Origin: Thraustochytrium sp. TN22
Taxonomy: Eukaryota > Sar > Bigyra > Thraustochytrida > Thraustochytriidae
NCBI GenBank assembly: GCA_013306675.1
Contig: JABLUY010000169.1
Coordinates: 1 to 64,000 of the forward strand
Direction: 5' to 3'
Length of the DNA: 64,000 nt
In this document: piece after piece, positions 41,528 through 51,327 of the stretch
Layout of the letters: each line of letters begins with the position of its first letter
Numbering within the stretch: position 1 is the first letter of the stretch
The notes under the pieces: model-generated
What the model was told of the DNA's origin: nothing
Databases searched by the model: none
The model's input: only the letters and a program-made list of their open reading frames with translations
Translations under genes and position numbers: made by a program

Positions 41528-42013
41528 ATGTTTTCGCGCCGTGTCGTGATGAGCGCCCGCCAGAACGCGCGGCGGATGGCGACGGAGACGCGGTCGGCTG
41601 GTGGCGAGAAGGTGCCGGCCGCGGGCCAGGGCCAGGGCGGCCACCCGAACGTGGCGGCCAAGGGCAACGAGACGGACACCAAGGGCAAGGGCGGCGGTAT
41701 GAGCGCGCTCGGCGTGGTCATGGCCGGTGTGCTGGCGTACGCGGGCTACCAGTTCTTCATCGCGGAGCCCACCAAGACTGCGGAGAAGTTCGAGTTCAAG
41801 CCGGACGCGAAGCAGGATGTCGTGGACGAGTCCACGGAGCAGCGCAAGCTGGAGGACGCCACCATGGCGAGCAAGGGCCCGTTCGCCGGCAAGAACCGCG
41901 AGATGCTGGGCATCACGTCGAGTGATCCGAAGCTCGATAACGAGGCGTCCACGTACTCGGCGGCCGGCGTCGTGGCCAGCAAGAAGACCGTGGAGGGCGG
42001 TGACAAGGCCTAA
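41528..42013 (+). CDS. Small single-pass membrane protein, paralog C
   Basis: 161 residues. Arg-rich leader (MFSRRVVMSARQNARRMA) without acidic residues, GQGQGGHPNV (~36-45), a TM segment (~58-78, MSALGVVMAGVLAYAGYQFF) and AEPTK, then a polar tail with SKGPFAGKNREMLGI, SSDPKL and TYSAAGVVAS. It is the copy nearest to B in the tail: KNREMLGI and SSDxKL are almost identical. The leader supports mitochondrial import, and the single TM with a short motif-rich tail suggests an inner-membrane complex subunit (inference). ATG 41528 is preceded by an A-rich leader (41480-41527). A poly-C run (42036-42049) follows the stop. Confidence 0.88.
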   Translation: MFSRRVVMSARQNARRMATETRSAGGEKVPAAGQGQGGHPNVAAKGNETDTKGKGGGMSALGVVMAGVLAYAGYQFFIAEPTKTAEKFEFKPDAKQDVVDESTEQRKLEDATMASKGPFAGKNREMLGITSSDPKLDNEASTYSAAGVVASKKTVEGGDKA

Positions 42014-42546
42014 TCAGCGCCTGGCGTCCTCCAACCCCCCCCCCCCCTTCTGATCAGTTCCTTCCTCCTCCCTACGAGGTCGTAGTAGAGCCACAGGGCG
42101 AGCAAGCGAAAGCTTCGAGCGCAATGTTGCGCATGTAAATCATCTCAGCTGGGATTTTGCCTCTTTGGGATTTATTTCGTGCCCTTGCCAAGTGCCACTG
42201 TCAGTGGAGGCGACAGGCGAGGCCAGTCCTCATGCTCAGGACCAGTCGCTGCCTGCTAACTTGAATGCCGTTCCTTGGCGAGCACTGCGTTTCAAGTGAA
42301 AAGTAAGCCAACAAATTCATTGATGCACCCAGCAAAAAAGATAAGGTGAGGTGCATCATCCCCTTCAAGCGCAATGTGCCAGCATGCGCATGCAAAAACG
42401 ATCTGTTGCTTGACAGTACCCATTTCGGGTCGTCGTCGTCGTCGTCGTCGTCGTCGTTGTTGTAGTTGGTGTGTTCACTTGGTCCATTCTGTTTGTCTTG
42501 TTGACTGCTCTTCCATTTTGTTTTCTTGTTGTTTCAAGTGCTGATA
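42014..42546. other. Low-GC intergenic 3' region
   Basis: 533 bp, convergent 3' ends of paralog C and PRP22. A 14-C run at 42036-42049, a GTC trinucleotide run at about 42428-42457, and the T-rich stretch TTGTTTTCTTGTTG near 42518 fit 3' UTRs. No coding frame. Confidence 0.6.
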
Positions 42547-45500
42547 TCAGCCCTTGCGCGTGGAGAGGCGCCAGGCCATGGAGCTTGGGTCACGCGGGTC
42601 ATAGAGGGGCATGACGCGCTCGCGCTTCTTGCGCCGCGAGAGCTGATTCGGGTCGGCGGACCGGTAAAAGTTGGGCGCTACCTGAAGCAGAACCTTGGGA
42701 TCAATCACCATGACCTGGCGCATGTACTCGCGGGAAGTGAGCAGCAGCTCGTGGTAGATGACAACCTCCGGATTACGCTGAAAGAGCGCCGATCCGGGAT
42801 AGATAAAGACAGGCTGGCCCTCGACCAGCGTGCGGTAGCCCTCGGTCGGGTCGCGCTTTGCAGCGTGCATGAAAAAGCCCGAGGCGATGGCCATCTGCAC
42901 AGCCTTGTACTTGCGACCGCATGATTCGATCGGCATTTGATAGCGGCCCAAGATGCCCACGAGCTGCTTGCGAATGTCCTGCGCGCTCTGCATGGAGCGC
43001 GACTGGACGAACTGGTCCACGCACCATGCGCGCGAGAAGCCGGACCGCCGCCAGCCATCGTACACCGTCAGAAGCGTGAGGTGGTCGCCCTCCGGCTGGT
43101 GGAAGCGCGCCTTGCGCTGGTCCGCCTGCGCCTGCTTCTCCTTGGGGCGATAGAAGACGTTCTCCACCGACAGCATGGCCACGATCGTGACGACTTCCTC
43201 GGCGCAGCCAAGTTCCACCGAAGAAATGAGCGTCTTGGACAGGATCGGGTCGAGCGGGAAGGCCGCCATCTTGCGGCCCAGCCGCGTTAGCAGGCCCTCC
43301 TCGTCGAGGGCACCCAGCGCGTACAACTTGGTCAGCGCCGCCACAAGCGTCTGGGCCGGCGGCGGGTCCATGAAGTCGAAGCTGAGCAGGTCGTTGATGC
43401 CCATGCTCTTGAGCTGCAGCACGACGTTGCCCAGGTTGGTACGCTGGATCTCCGGCACGTTCGTGGGCAGCATCTCCTCCTTGAAGGCCAGCTCCGTGTA
43501 CAGACGGAAGCACTTGCCGGGGCCCGTGCGGCCGGCGCGACCGGCGCGCTGCTTGGCCGAGGCCTGCGAGATGGGCGTCACGACGAGCGAGTCCATGCCC
43601 AACTTCGGGTTGTACGCATTGATCTTACACATGCCCGGGTCCACCACGTAGAAGATACCATCCACAGTAATGGACGCCTCCGCGATGTTGGTGGCCACCA
43701 CGAGCTTTCGCGCCCCCGGGGGCGCGGGCTCAAAGATGCGGCTCTGCATCTCGCTCGGCAGCGAGCCGTACGCCGGCAGAATGATCAGCTCCGGCGCGCC
43801 GGGCCCTAGCTTCTGCACGCGCTGGAACAGCACCTCACACGCGGTGTCAATCTCCTCCTGGCCCGTCAGAAACAGCAAGATGTCGCCCGGCCCCTCATTC
43901 AGGTGGATCTGCATCACCGTCACCAGCGCCGCGTCCACGTAGTCCGACTCGGGCTCCTTGGCGTACATGACGTCCACGGGAAAGGTGCGGCCCGGGATGC
44001 TGAAGATCTTGGCGTTCAAAAAGTACTCGGAGAACTTGTCGGCGTCCAGGGTCGCGCTCGTCACGATGAGGCGAAAATCCTTGCGGCGCTGGGCCAGCTT
44101 CTTGAGGAGCGCAAACAGCAGGTCCGTGCTGACATTGCGCTCGTGCGCCTCGTCCAGCATGATGCAGCTGTACCGCTGCAGATCCGAGTCCATGAGCAGC
44201 TCACGCATCAGCATGCCGTCCGTCATGTACTTGATGCGCGTCTCCGGCCCGGTGCAGTCATCGAAGCGGATCGTGTACCCGACCTCCTGACCCAGCCGGC
44301 AACCCACCTCCTCCGCCACGCGCTTCGCCACCGAGACGGCCGCCACGCGCCGCGGCTGCGTGCACCCGATGATTCCGCGCTTTGTAAAGCCCATCTCTGC
44401 CAGGTACTGCGTCATCTGCGTCGACTTGCCCGAGCCTGTCTCACCAACCACAACAAGGACTTGATTGTCCATAAAGGCCTGGCACAGCTCTGTCTTGAGT
44501 TGGTAAATGGGCAGCCCGCGACGCTGTTCCTGAATGGGCAAGCTCGACACGAAGCCAACGCTCGCGCTGTTGCCGAACGCCTGGCGCTTCCACTCCGGCA
44601 CCTCGCGGCCCGGCAGCGCAATGCCGCGCAGGTCGCCCGCCAAGGTCCGTTCGCGATCGTCCGCCATGGGGTCCAGCCAAGCGCGCGACAGGTTGCGCGG
44701 GACCGCGTTGGCCGCCGCCTGCTCCTGCGTGCGCTTCAACTCGCGCCGCTCCTTGGCGAGCGCTGACTGGTTCTCCGCGGCGCGCTGCATACTGCCCTCC
44801 GGGTTCTTGATGATCTTCACCTGGCCCAGCGTCGCGGCTGCCTCGGACTGTCCGCGCAAGAACGCCGGCTCGGCCTCGCTCAGTTCAATCTCCGTTTCCT
44901 CCTCGGTCGCCTCAAAGTCGAGCCGCCCCGTCTCCTCGTCGTAGTTTGGGAGCGCGTCCTTGGGCAGAGCGCCGCTGCTGATAAGCTGCCGGATCTCCCA
45001 CAGCTCCTCCTCCGAGTGCTGCATCTTGCGCTTGCGCTGCAAGATGCTGTTGCGCTCACGCGCCAGCGGGTCGGCGTCGGACCCCACCGCCGCCATCGAC
45101 CTGCTCGGCGCCGCCGACGTTGCCATGGACCGCCCCGACGCCGCCGACGTCGACGCCGACGACGTCGCCACCCCTGGATTCAAATCCTCGCCCGTCCTTT
45201 GGTCCACCTCCGCCATGCTCAGACTCAGCTTCTCGCCGGGCTTGCTCACCACCTTGACCCTGACGCGGTCGCCGCGTCGCACAACCTGGCCCACCTCGCG
45301 ATTGCGCATATCACGCGACACGTTGTTGCGACGCACCAGGCCTTCCAGCTCCCCGGATCGCGACCGTGGGTCCTTGAACGCAGACAGCGCCACAAAGCAC
45401 CCAAAGTCTTTCACATTCTGCACCACGCCCTCGTACACGCGGCCCAGCAGCGGCTCTCGCTCTTGCGGCGGCGTGCTCGCCTGAGCCGGCGGATTCGCTC

Positions 45501-45679
45501 TCGCTGGAAGACTGCTTCGCTGTTCTGCGTCGCGCGGCGCACGGTCCAACTGCGCGCGCAGCTCGCGCAGGCGCTGCTCCGTCACCGAATCGCGGCCTTC
45601 GCCCACGCGCAGCGGCCGCGCCTCGTCGGGTCGTGCCAGCCCCGGTAGTTTCGCCGCCGCTTCCGTCATCTTGTTGCCA

Positions 45680-45719
<40 letters not shown>

Positions 45720-46020
45720 TGCTGTTGCTCTCGGCGGTGGCGGGCCCGTCTCCCCCCTCCCCGCCGCCGCCGCCGCGCGCCTGCGGCCGCCGCGCACGGT
45801 TCATGTCGGCAACGAGTCCGAACACGCGCACCGCGAGGTCCTCCGGGATGCTGTCATCCTGCTCGCGCAGCGCGCGCGCGTACGCCTGCGCGCCCTCGCG
45901 CTCGTGCTCCTGGGCCACCGAGATGAAGAACTCGGCCAGCGCCTCCTCCGACAGCCCCAGGCTCGCCTCCAGCTCGCGCGACACGCGGGACACCAGCGAA
46001 AGCTTGTCCAGCGCCTCCAT
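42547..46020 (-). CDS. DHX8: DEAH-box splicing helicase PRP22/DHX8
   Basis: ATP-dependent RNA helicase that releases spliced mRNA from the spliceosome. 1157 residues from ATG 46020 ([17 protein letters not shown]), close to human DHX8 (1220). An N-terminal helical region, a Ser run (~95-105) and an S1 RNA-binding domain (~185-275: [28 protein letters not shown]) distinguish it from other DEAH helicases. Then the helicase core: GETGSGKST (I), [11 protein letters not shown] (II), [10 protein letters not shown] (III), [22 protein letters not shown] (V) and [18 protein letters not shown] (VI). HA2 and OB-fold domains complete the C-terminus ([16 protein letters not shown]). A longer open frame to 46551 is repeat-driven. 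No intron needed. Confidence 0.96.
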
Positions 46021-46263
46021 GCCGCCGCCCCGCCCCGCGCCGCTCCGCGCCGCGCCGCGCCGCGCCGCGCCGCGCCGCGCCAGCCGCCGTTCGAAGTCTG
46101 CCGGCCCTGCTGGCCGCTCTCCGAGACCATCCGTCCATCCATCCATCCACCTGCTGCTCTTAGGCAGAGCGCCATCCACCATCCGGCCGCCCGCGCGCCG
46201 CCCGCTCCGCCGTCGGATCCCGCCCCGCGCCGCCAGCAGCGTCGGCAGCGTCGCCGCCGCCGC

Positions 46264-46315
<52 letters not shown>
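46021..46315. promoter_or_regulatory. Divergent promoter region with CGCGC and CAG runs
   Basis: 295 bp between PRP22 and the 82-residue membrane protein gene. A CGCGC pentamer run (about 46046-46081) lies next to the PRP22 start, CATC tetramers lie near 46133-46150, and a CAG run of about 15 units (46267-46314) abuts the other ATG. Confidence 0.55.
46267..46314. repeat. CAG trinucleotide run abutting a start codon
   Basis: About 15-16 perfect CAG/AGC units end directly at the ATG of the 82-residue protein. If translation began upstream it would encode a polyserine (AGC frame) leader in frame; no upstream ATG is available in that frame, so it is probably UTR. Confidence 0.9.
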
Positions 46316-46317
<2 letters not shown>

Positions 46318-46564
46318 GAGCTCGTTCTTCAAGCCCAAGCCCATGAACGTGGCGGCCTGGGTCGCGGCCGGCGCCGCGCTGTACGCGTGGAACGAGTATG
46401 ACAAGAGCAAGGCCAACACGACGGACTTCTCCGCTGCCGAGGTGGAGTCCTGGAACGAGGGCGTCAAGAGCCGCCACCCGCGCGGCAAGAAGAAGGCCGT
46501 CGAGGCTGAGAGCCTCGACGCCACCAAGGACGCCGTCGAGGCGGTGGACAAGCCCGCGGCCTAA
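46316..46564 (+). CDS. 82-aa single-pass membrane protein
   Basis: Short but convincing: ATG at 46316, one hydrophobic segment (~11-24, [15 protein letters not shown]) after a basic [11 protein letters not shown] leader, then a charged tail ([12 protein letters not shown], ending VDKPAA). The size, N-terminal TM and basic leader resemble small subunits of mitochondrial respiratory complexes or import machinery, but no family is recognised. It does not share the motifs of the 36.7-42.0 kb family. Divergent from PRP22; the stop is 45 bp from that of the ankyrin gene on the other strand. Confidence 0.78.
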
Positions 46565-46609
46565 TTGGAGCGAATGAGCGAGTCAATGGACGGCGCGCTG
46601 GAGGAAGAC

Positions 46610-47422
46610 CTATGATTTTGATGCTGCGCCTCGCCAGCGGTGGTATTGGTTCGCGATTTGCGCTTTGGCAGTGGCGCGACGCTCGCGCTCCACCTCCTCG
46701 ACGCGCGTCTGCCGACGAGCGTTCGCCTGCTGCCGCCGCTCGGCCTCGCGCCGCAGCCGCGCCTGCATGTGCTGCTCCAGCACGTTGTACACGGTCTTGT
46801 CGTCGCGCATCGCTGCGCACTGTGCAGGGGTCAGGCCGGCTGTCGTCCGCGCCAAGGGGTCGGCGCCTGCCGTCAGCAGCGACTGCGCCACGAGGCCTTG
46901 GGACGCGAGGTGCAGCGCCGTCTCGCCGCGCCGATTTGCAAGATCCACACGCGCGCCCGCCTTGAGAAGGGCGCGCACCAGCACGTTCTGCCCGGCCGCG
47001 GCGGCCAGCATGAGCGCCGTGCAGCCGCCCAAAATAGTGCGCTTGTCCACTGTGATGCCGCGGCACACCAGGAGAGCCCGCACGACCTCTTCGGAGGCGC
47101 CCGCGGCGCAGGCTTCGTGCAGTAGCGTGCGGCCTGTGCGCGGGTGCACGTCCTCCACTGCGCGGTGCGGAACGCCGAGCGTCGCCAGCCACGAGCGCAG
47201 CGCCTCGGCGTCACCGTGAACAACGGCAGCTCGAGGGCCGTCGAGGCTGCCGCGGCCAGTGGTCGTATGCGCCTCTTGTGGTGGTGGCTGCGTTGGCGAC
47301 TTCGGCCGCATCTGCGTCGTGAACACATCCTGGGACCGCCGTCGCCGCCGCGTCGCCTTGGGCCGCTGCAGCAGGTCGCCCAGGCTATCGAGCAGCGCGA
47401 GTTGGTCCTCTGTGCCCGCCAT
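46610..47422 (-). CDS. Ankyrin-repeat protein
   Basis: 270 residues from ATG 47422 (MAGTEDQLALLDSLGDLL). Ankyrin repeats at ~90-215: GRTLLHEACAAGASEEVVRALL, GCTALMLAAAAGQNVLVRALLKAG and GETALHLASQG...LLTAGADP, then a TPAQCAAM partial repeat. The C-terminus is a charged helix (LRREAERRQQANARRQTRVEE). Ankyrin repeats mediate protein binding; no catalytic domain. A longer frame (ATG 47491) would translate an alternating CG run as ARARARAR, so the inner start is preferred. Convergent with the 82-aa gene. Confidence 0.85.
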   Translation of the reverse strand: MAGTEDQLALLDSLGDLLQRPKATRRRRRSQDVFTTQMRPKSPTQPPPQEAHTTTGRGSLDGPRAAVVHGDAEALRSWLATLGVPHRAVEDVHPRTGRTLLHEACAAGASEEVVRALLVCRGITVDKRTILGGCTALMLAAAAGQNVLVRALLKAGARVDLANRRGETALHLASQGLVAQSLLTAGADPLARTTAGLTPAQCAAMRDDKTVYNVLEQHMQARLRREAERRQQANARRQTRVEEVERERRATAKAQIANQYHRWRGAASKS

Positions 47423-47428
47423 CGCGCA

Positions 47429-47452
47429 CGCGCGCGCGCGCGCGCGCGCGCG
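47429..47452. repeat. Alternating CG dinucleotide run
   Basis: About 12 CG units just upstream of the ankyrin gene's ATG. Such runs can adopt Z-DNA under negative supercoiling. Confidence 0.9.
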
Positions 47453-47721
47453 CTCCCGTGCTCCCCGTGTGCTGCGCACGAGTTTGGACACAGATGCTGC
47501 GCGCGCGCGTGATGAACCTCGTGCGCGGCCTACGACTCGGACATGGTTCGGAAAATGCAGGCGTCAACGGTCATCGGTGACAAGGCGCTAGGCGCAAGCC
47601 TTGCTCTTGCTGAGCCCTAGCTAGCCAGTGACATGAAAAAGGCTCGAAGCATCATGATGATACAGAGGGACGTTAAGGCAGCAAATAAATGAGGGCAAAG
47701 CAATCTAGCAAGCTAGGAGAA

Positions 47722-47775
47722 GGACGCTCGGACGCTCGGACGCTCGGACGCTCGGACGCTCGGACGCTCGGACGT
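47722..47775. repeat. GGACGCTC octanucleotide array
   Basis: About six and a half tandem GGACGCTC units, followed by two GGACGTGGCTC variants, at the 3' side of the TPR gene. Confidence 0.9.
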
Positions 47776-47880
47776 GGCTCGGACGTGGCTCGAACGCGTG
47801 GACGCGCACGAACGCTCGAGCAGAGCCTGATGCTGGGCATCGAACTGAAGAGAGACCAGCGTGCGCGATCACATCCGGTC

Positions 47881-48780
47881 TCAGCTCGACGTGGGACCGG
47901 CACCCTGGCCAGGCTCAACCTCCTCCGGATTGACTCCGAGGACATCTAGCACGCGCTGCTGAAGGGCCTGGGCTTCGTCCTCGCGGCCCCAAGCCATATA
48001 GAGCTCGGCGAGGTTGTGGATGGTGATAATTGTCTCGGAATGGTCGGAACCAAGCTTGGCCTCGCGGATGCGAAGCGCCTCGAGGTACTCCTTCTCAGCG
48101 AGCTCGAAGCGACCCTGCACCTTGTGCTCCAGACCAAGGTTGTTGTGGGCCGTGGCGACGCGGGGATGGTCGGCGTCGAGCGCGGCCGAGATGATGCGCA
48201 TGCCCTCCTCGACCGGCGCGGTGCTACTGGCGCGGTCGCCAAGAAGGCGGAGCACAGCGCCGTAGTTTTGCAGCGCCAGGCCGTAGTCGGGCGAATCCTC
48301 GCCCTTGAGCCGGCCCATGGCGTCCTTGCTGTCGCCCAGGAAGGTCTTGGCATGTGTGAGGAGGTTGTGCTTTTCGACGCCACGCTTGGACAGCGCCACG
48401 GTCTTGTACAGCTGGCCCAGGTTGCCCATGGCCACTGCCGTGCTGTTGTGGTCATCCCCGACAGTATCCTTGTAGACGCGGATGGCCTGCGCCAGCGTGG
48501 CGATGGCCTCCTCGTACTCGCCCACCTGCTTGTGCAGCAGCGCAAGGTTGTTGAGTACGCTGGCGTACACCGGGTGCTCGTCGCCGTAGAAGCTTTCCAC
48601 CGTCATCTTCACGGCCTCGGCCACCTCGCGCGCCTCCCTGATCTTGTTCTGTGCCCAAAGCGCATGCACCTCCTGCTGCAGCTGCGAGATCTCCAGCTCG
48701 GGGCCCTGCAGGTCGCGCAGGCCCATGCCCTGCGAGATGTCCTCTTCCTGCTGCTGCGGCTGCTGCTGCGGCTGCTGGTA

Positions 48781-48817
<37 letters not shown>

Positions 48818-49059
48818 ACGCCAGCGCGGTGCCTGGTGATCGCCAAGCCGCCAGGGCTCTGCGCGCGCGAGGACGTGAAGCTGCGGCGCGCCGCCGGTGG
48901 CGTGGCCGCCGCCGCCGCCGACGCGCCCACGGAGCCCACGGCCGACCAGCGCGACGACTGCGCGCCCGCCGCGCGCCCGCCCGCCGCCGTCGTTGCCGAG
49001 CTCGCGCAGTTCGCGGCCGCCGCCGCGCCCAGCGCGTAGCTGCGCGCCAGCCGCTGCAT
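47881..49059 (-). CDS. TPR protein (kinesin-light-chain-like repeats), probable mitochondrial presequence
   Basis: 392 residues from ATG 49059. The first ~75 residues (MQRLARSYALGAAAAANC, then RRSFTSSRAQS) are Arg/Ser/Ala-rich without acidic residues, as in a mitochondrial presequence. A polyQ run (~82-92) and an acidic QQEEDISQGMG segment follow. Then at least five TPR units of the KLC type with ~42-residue spacing: HPVYASVLNNLALLHKQVGEYEEA, NSTAVAMGNLGQLYK, SPDYGLALQNYGAVLRLLGD, HPRVATAHNNLGLEHKVQGRFELAEK and SETIITIHNLAELYMAWGREDEA. TPRs of this kind bind partners; none is named. Divergent from the methyltransferase gene. Confidence 0.88.
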
Positions 49060-49753
49060 CCTGCCGCCGCCCGCCGCGCCGCGCCGCCGCGCCTGCGCCT
49101 GCGCCTGCGCCTCCGCGTCCGCGTCCGCCGCCGCCGCCGCCGCCGCCGCCGCGCGCGCGCTCCCTCGCGCGCGAGCCCGAGCGCCGCGGCGTGGTAGTAG
49201 TACTAGAGCAGAAAGAAGTCTGCCGCGCCGCTCAAGCTCGAGGTCGCCAGCCCGGGCAGGGCAGCGCAGGCCTGGCGCCGCGGGGCGGCCTCCGTCGCGC
49301 GCTCGCGGCCTCGCGCGCGCCGGCGCCTGGCCGCCTGGCTGGCCGCCTGGCTGGCTGGCTGGCTGGCTGGCTGCCTGGCGCGGGCGCCGCGGAGCGCTGC
49401 GAGAATGTGGGTTTGCGTCATGACGCTGGTGCGCCAACGCCGCGACGAGGCGACGGCCACGACGACGGCGATGAGGGCGAGGGCGAAGGCGCGCGGGGCC
49501 CTCGCGCGAGGCCCTCGCGCGCCCAGTGCCGGCCCCGGCGCCCGCGGCGCGGCCGGCCGAGCCCGGCACCCTGCGCCAGCGAGCGCGGCGGCATGACGAG
49601 TCGAGACGAGACGAGAGGGCGAGGGACTCGCGGCGCAGAGCAGAGCAGAGCAGAGCAGAACTCGGGCGCTCGCGCGCGCGGGGCCGCGGCGGCGGGGCGC
49701 GCGGCGGCGGCGCGGGCGGGCGGCGCGGCGGCGGAGACGCACTTCGGGGCGCC
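49060..49753. promoter_or_regulatory. Divergent intergenic region with CTGG repeats
   Basis: 694 bp between the TPR and methyltransferase starts. A CTGG/CTGGC tetramer run lies at about 49329-49377, GAGCA pentamers near 49640-49660, and the remainder is GC-rich. Shared promoter region; no gene recognised. Confidence 0.55.
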
Positions 49754-50796
49754 ATGGACCTGGACGGCCTCTTCGGCGAGGAGCGCGTGAACCACGGCGA
49801 CCCGGACGAGCCGTACGAGTGGACGCCGCCGTCGGTGGACGGCGGCGAGCAGGGCGAGGGTGCCGGGAAGGCGGGCGGCGCGATGCCGGTGCGGCTGCGG
49901 CTGGCGGACGGCGATGTGCACCTCATGGCGCAGCACGTCTGGCAGTCGAGCCTGACGCTGGCCGAGGAAATCTGCAAGGGCGGCGTCGACGTGCGTGGCA
50001 AGCGCGTGCTCGAGGTAGGTTGGGGCGGGTTCGAACGCGTGCTCTTGCTTGCGTGCGCGGGTGAGACGACACAGGCGGCTGACGCATCCGGGCGCGACAG
50101 CTTGGCGCGGGCGCGGCACTGCCAGGCATCATGGCGCGGCGCATGGGGGCGCGCTTCGTCGCCATCACAGACTACCCAGAGGATGCCATCGTGAAGAACA
50201 TGGAGCGCAACGTGGCGGAAAACGCGCGCGACGAGGACGCGCCTGCTGCGGTGGCCGGCTACAAGTGGGGCGAGCCTATCGACGATATCCTGGCGCTCAG
50301 CCCGGACGGCGCTTTCGACATGATTATCATGGCTGACACACTGTGGATGGAGAACCAGCACGAGCGCCTGCTAGAGACCTGCGTCGACGTGCTTCGGCGC
50401 GCCCTCGCTCAGGGCGACGACGCCGACCCGCCCCTCGCCATCCTGACCTTTATGAACCACGACGACGGCCGCGGCGTCGCCGGCCGCTTCTTCAAGAAGG
50501 CCAAGGAGCTGCACGGCCTCGAGGTATCTCCGGACCGCCGCATCGCCTGGCGCAAGAACCCGACCCCGGAGGACTACGAGTCGGACAGCGACGACCCCAA
50601 CCGCTACGGCCCCGTGCACTTCCGTACGCTGCGTCTGGCCCCTGTTGTCAGCGCGAGCGGGCACGAGGGCGAGGCGTCCGAGGCGGCTGCGAAGACAGCG
50701 GCGGCAGAGGCGAAGGTCGAGACCGCGGTCGACGAGGCGGAGGCACCTGCGGCGACCGAAGCTGGGGATGCAGCTGCGAAGTCGTCTTCAAATTAA
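49754..50796 (+). CDS. Lysine/N-methyltransferase of the EFM7/NNT1 type (Methyltransf_16); two exons
   Basis: SAM-dependent methyltransferase. Exon 1 is 49754-50014 and exon 2 is 50101-50796, giving 318 residues. Joining produces the SAM motif RVLELGAGAALPGIMARRMGA, which is broken by the intron. Other family features: VHLMAQHVWQSSLTLAEEI upstream, TDYPEDAIVKNMERNV after motif I, MADTLWMENQHERLLETC (the (A/G)D...H motif) and ILTFMNHDD. The family includes yeast Efm7 (eEF1A) and Nnt1; the substrate here is unknown. The C-terminal tail (~285-318) is Ala/Glu/Lys low-complexity. Divergent from the TPR gene. Confidence 0.9.
50015..50100 (+). other. Intron of the methyltransferase gene
   Basis: 86 bp, donor GTAGGT, acceptor GCGACAG, with CTGACG as a likely branch site about 20 bases upstream. 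Phase 0. Reading through without splicing destroys the SAM motif and soon reaches a stop. Confidence 0.9.
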
Positions 50797-51327
50797 AAAA
50801 GTCCCTGAAGATGCGGCCGGCAAGTACAGCCTGAGAAGAGCTAGGAATTTTGGCAAGCTGTGCACCACTTGATTGGAGGCGAAGACGCCCAACATTCTGC
50901 GATGGGCTAGGGCCTCCGGCCTTGGGTTGCAGCTGTCACTCCAGCGTTGTGCGACACTCAAGTTTCCCCTTTCCCATTCGTCCCTGGTTATGGTGGTGTT
51001 CCCTTAGGCGCCTGTGTTTTCACTCTTTGCACCGCATGCGCCGCGGCGTTTCCTTTCGCCTGGCTTGGCTCCAAGCCGGAGCTGCGCTCCACATCGGCCG
51101 CCGCGGCGCCGGCCGGCGTCGCGCCGAGTTAAAGTTTGACGGCGCGCACCGGGGTCCGCGTCGATCCCCACCCAACGACGGCGCGCGCGAAACGGCGGCC
51201 TTCGGCGAGTCTGAGTCAAGCTCAAGCTCGTCGAGCTCGCTCGCGGCGCTCAAGCTGGGGCAAGTAGAGCGCGATCAGCGGGTGGCGCGGCGCCGCGCTC
51301 GCGACGGCGCGCGGCGCGCGGGCGAGG
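50797..51327. other. Intergenic region
   Basis: 531 bp, tandem plus-strand genes. An A-rich 3' end (TTAAAAAA) follows the methyltransferase stop; the middle is T-rich with ATGGTGG-like words; the right end is GC-rich leader. No coding frame supported. Confidence 0.5.

Larger units (their letters stand above)
47423..47880. other. Intergenic region with CG and GGACGCTC repeats
   Basis: 458 bp between two minus-strand genes. A perfect alternating CG run (47429-47452) lies directly before the ankyrin start and an octamer array (47722-47775) follows. No gene. Confidence 0.6.

Noticed and set aside
50015-50060. GGGTTCGAACG resembling a tRNA T-loop
   Set aside because: No matching acceptor stem or anticodon arm, and it lies in a defined intron.
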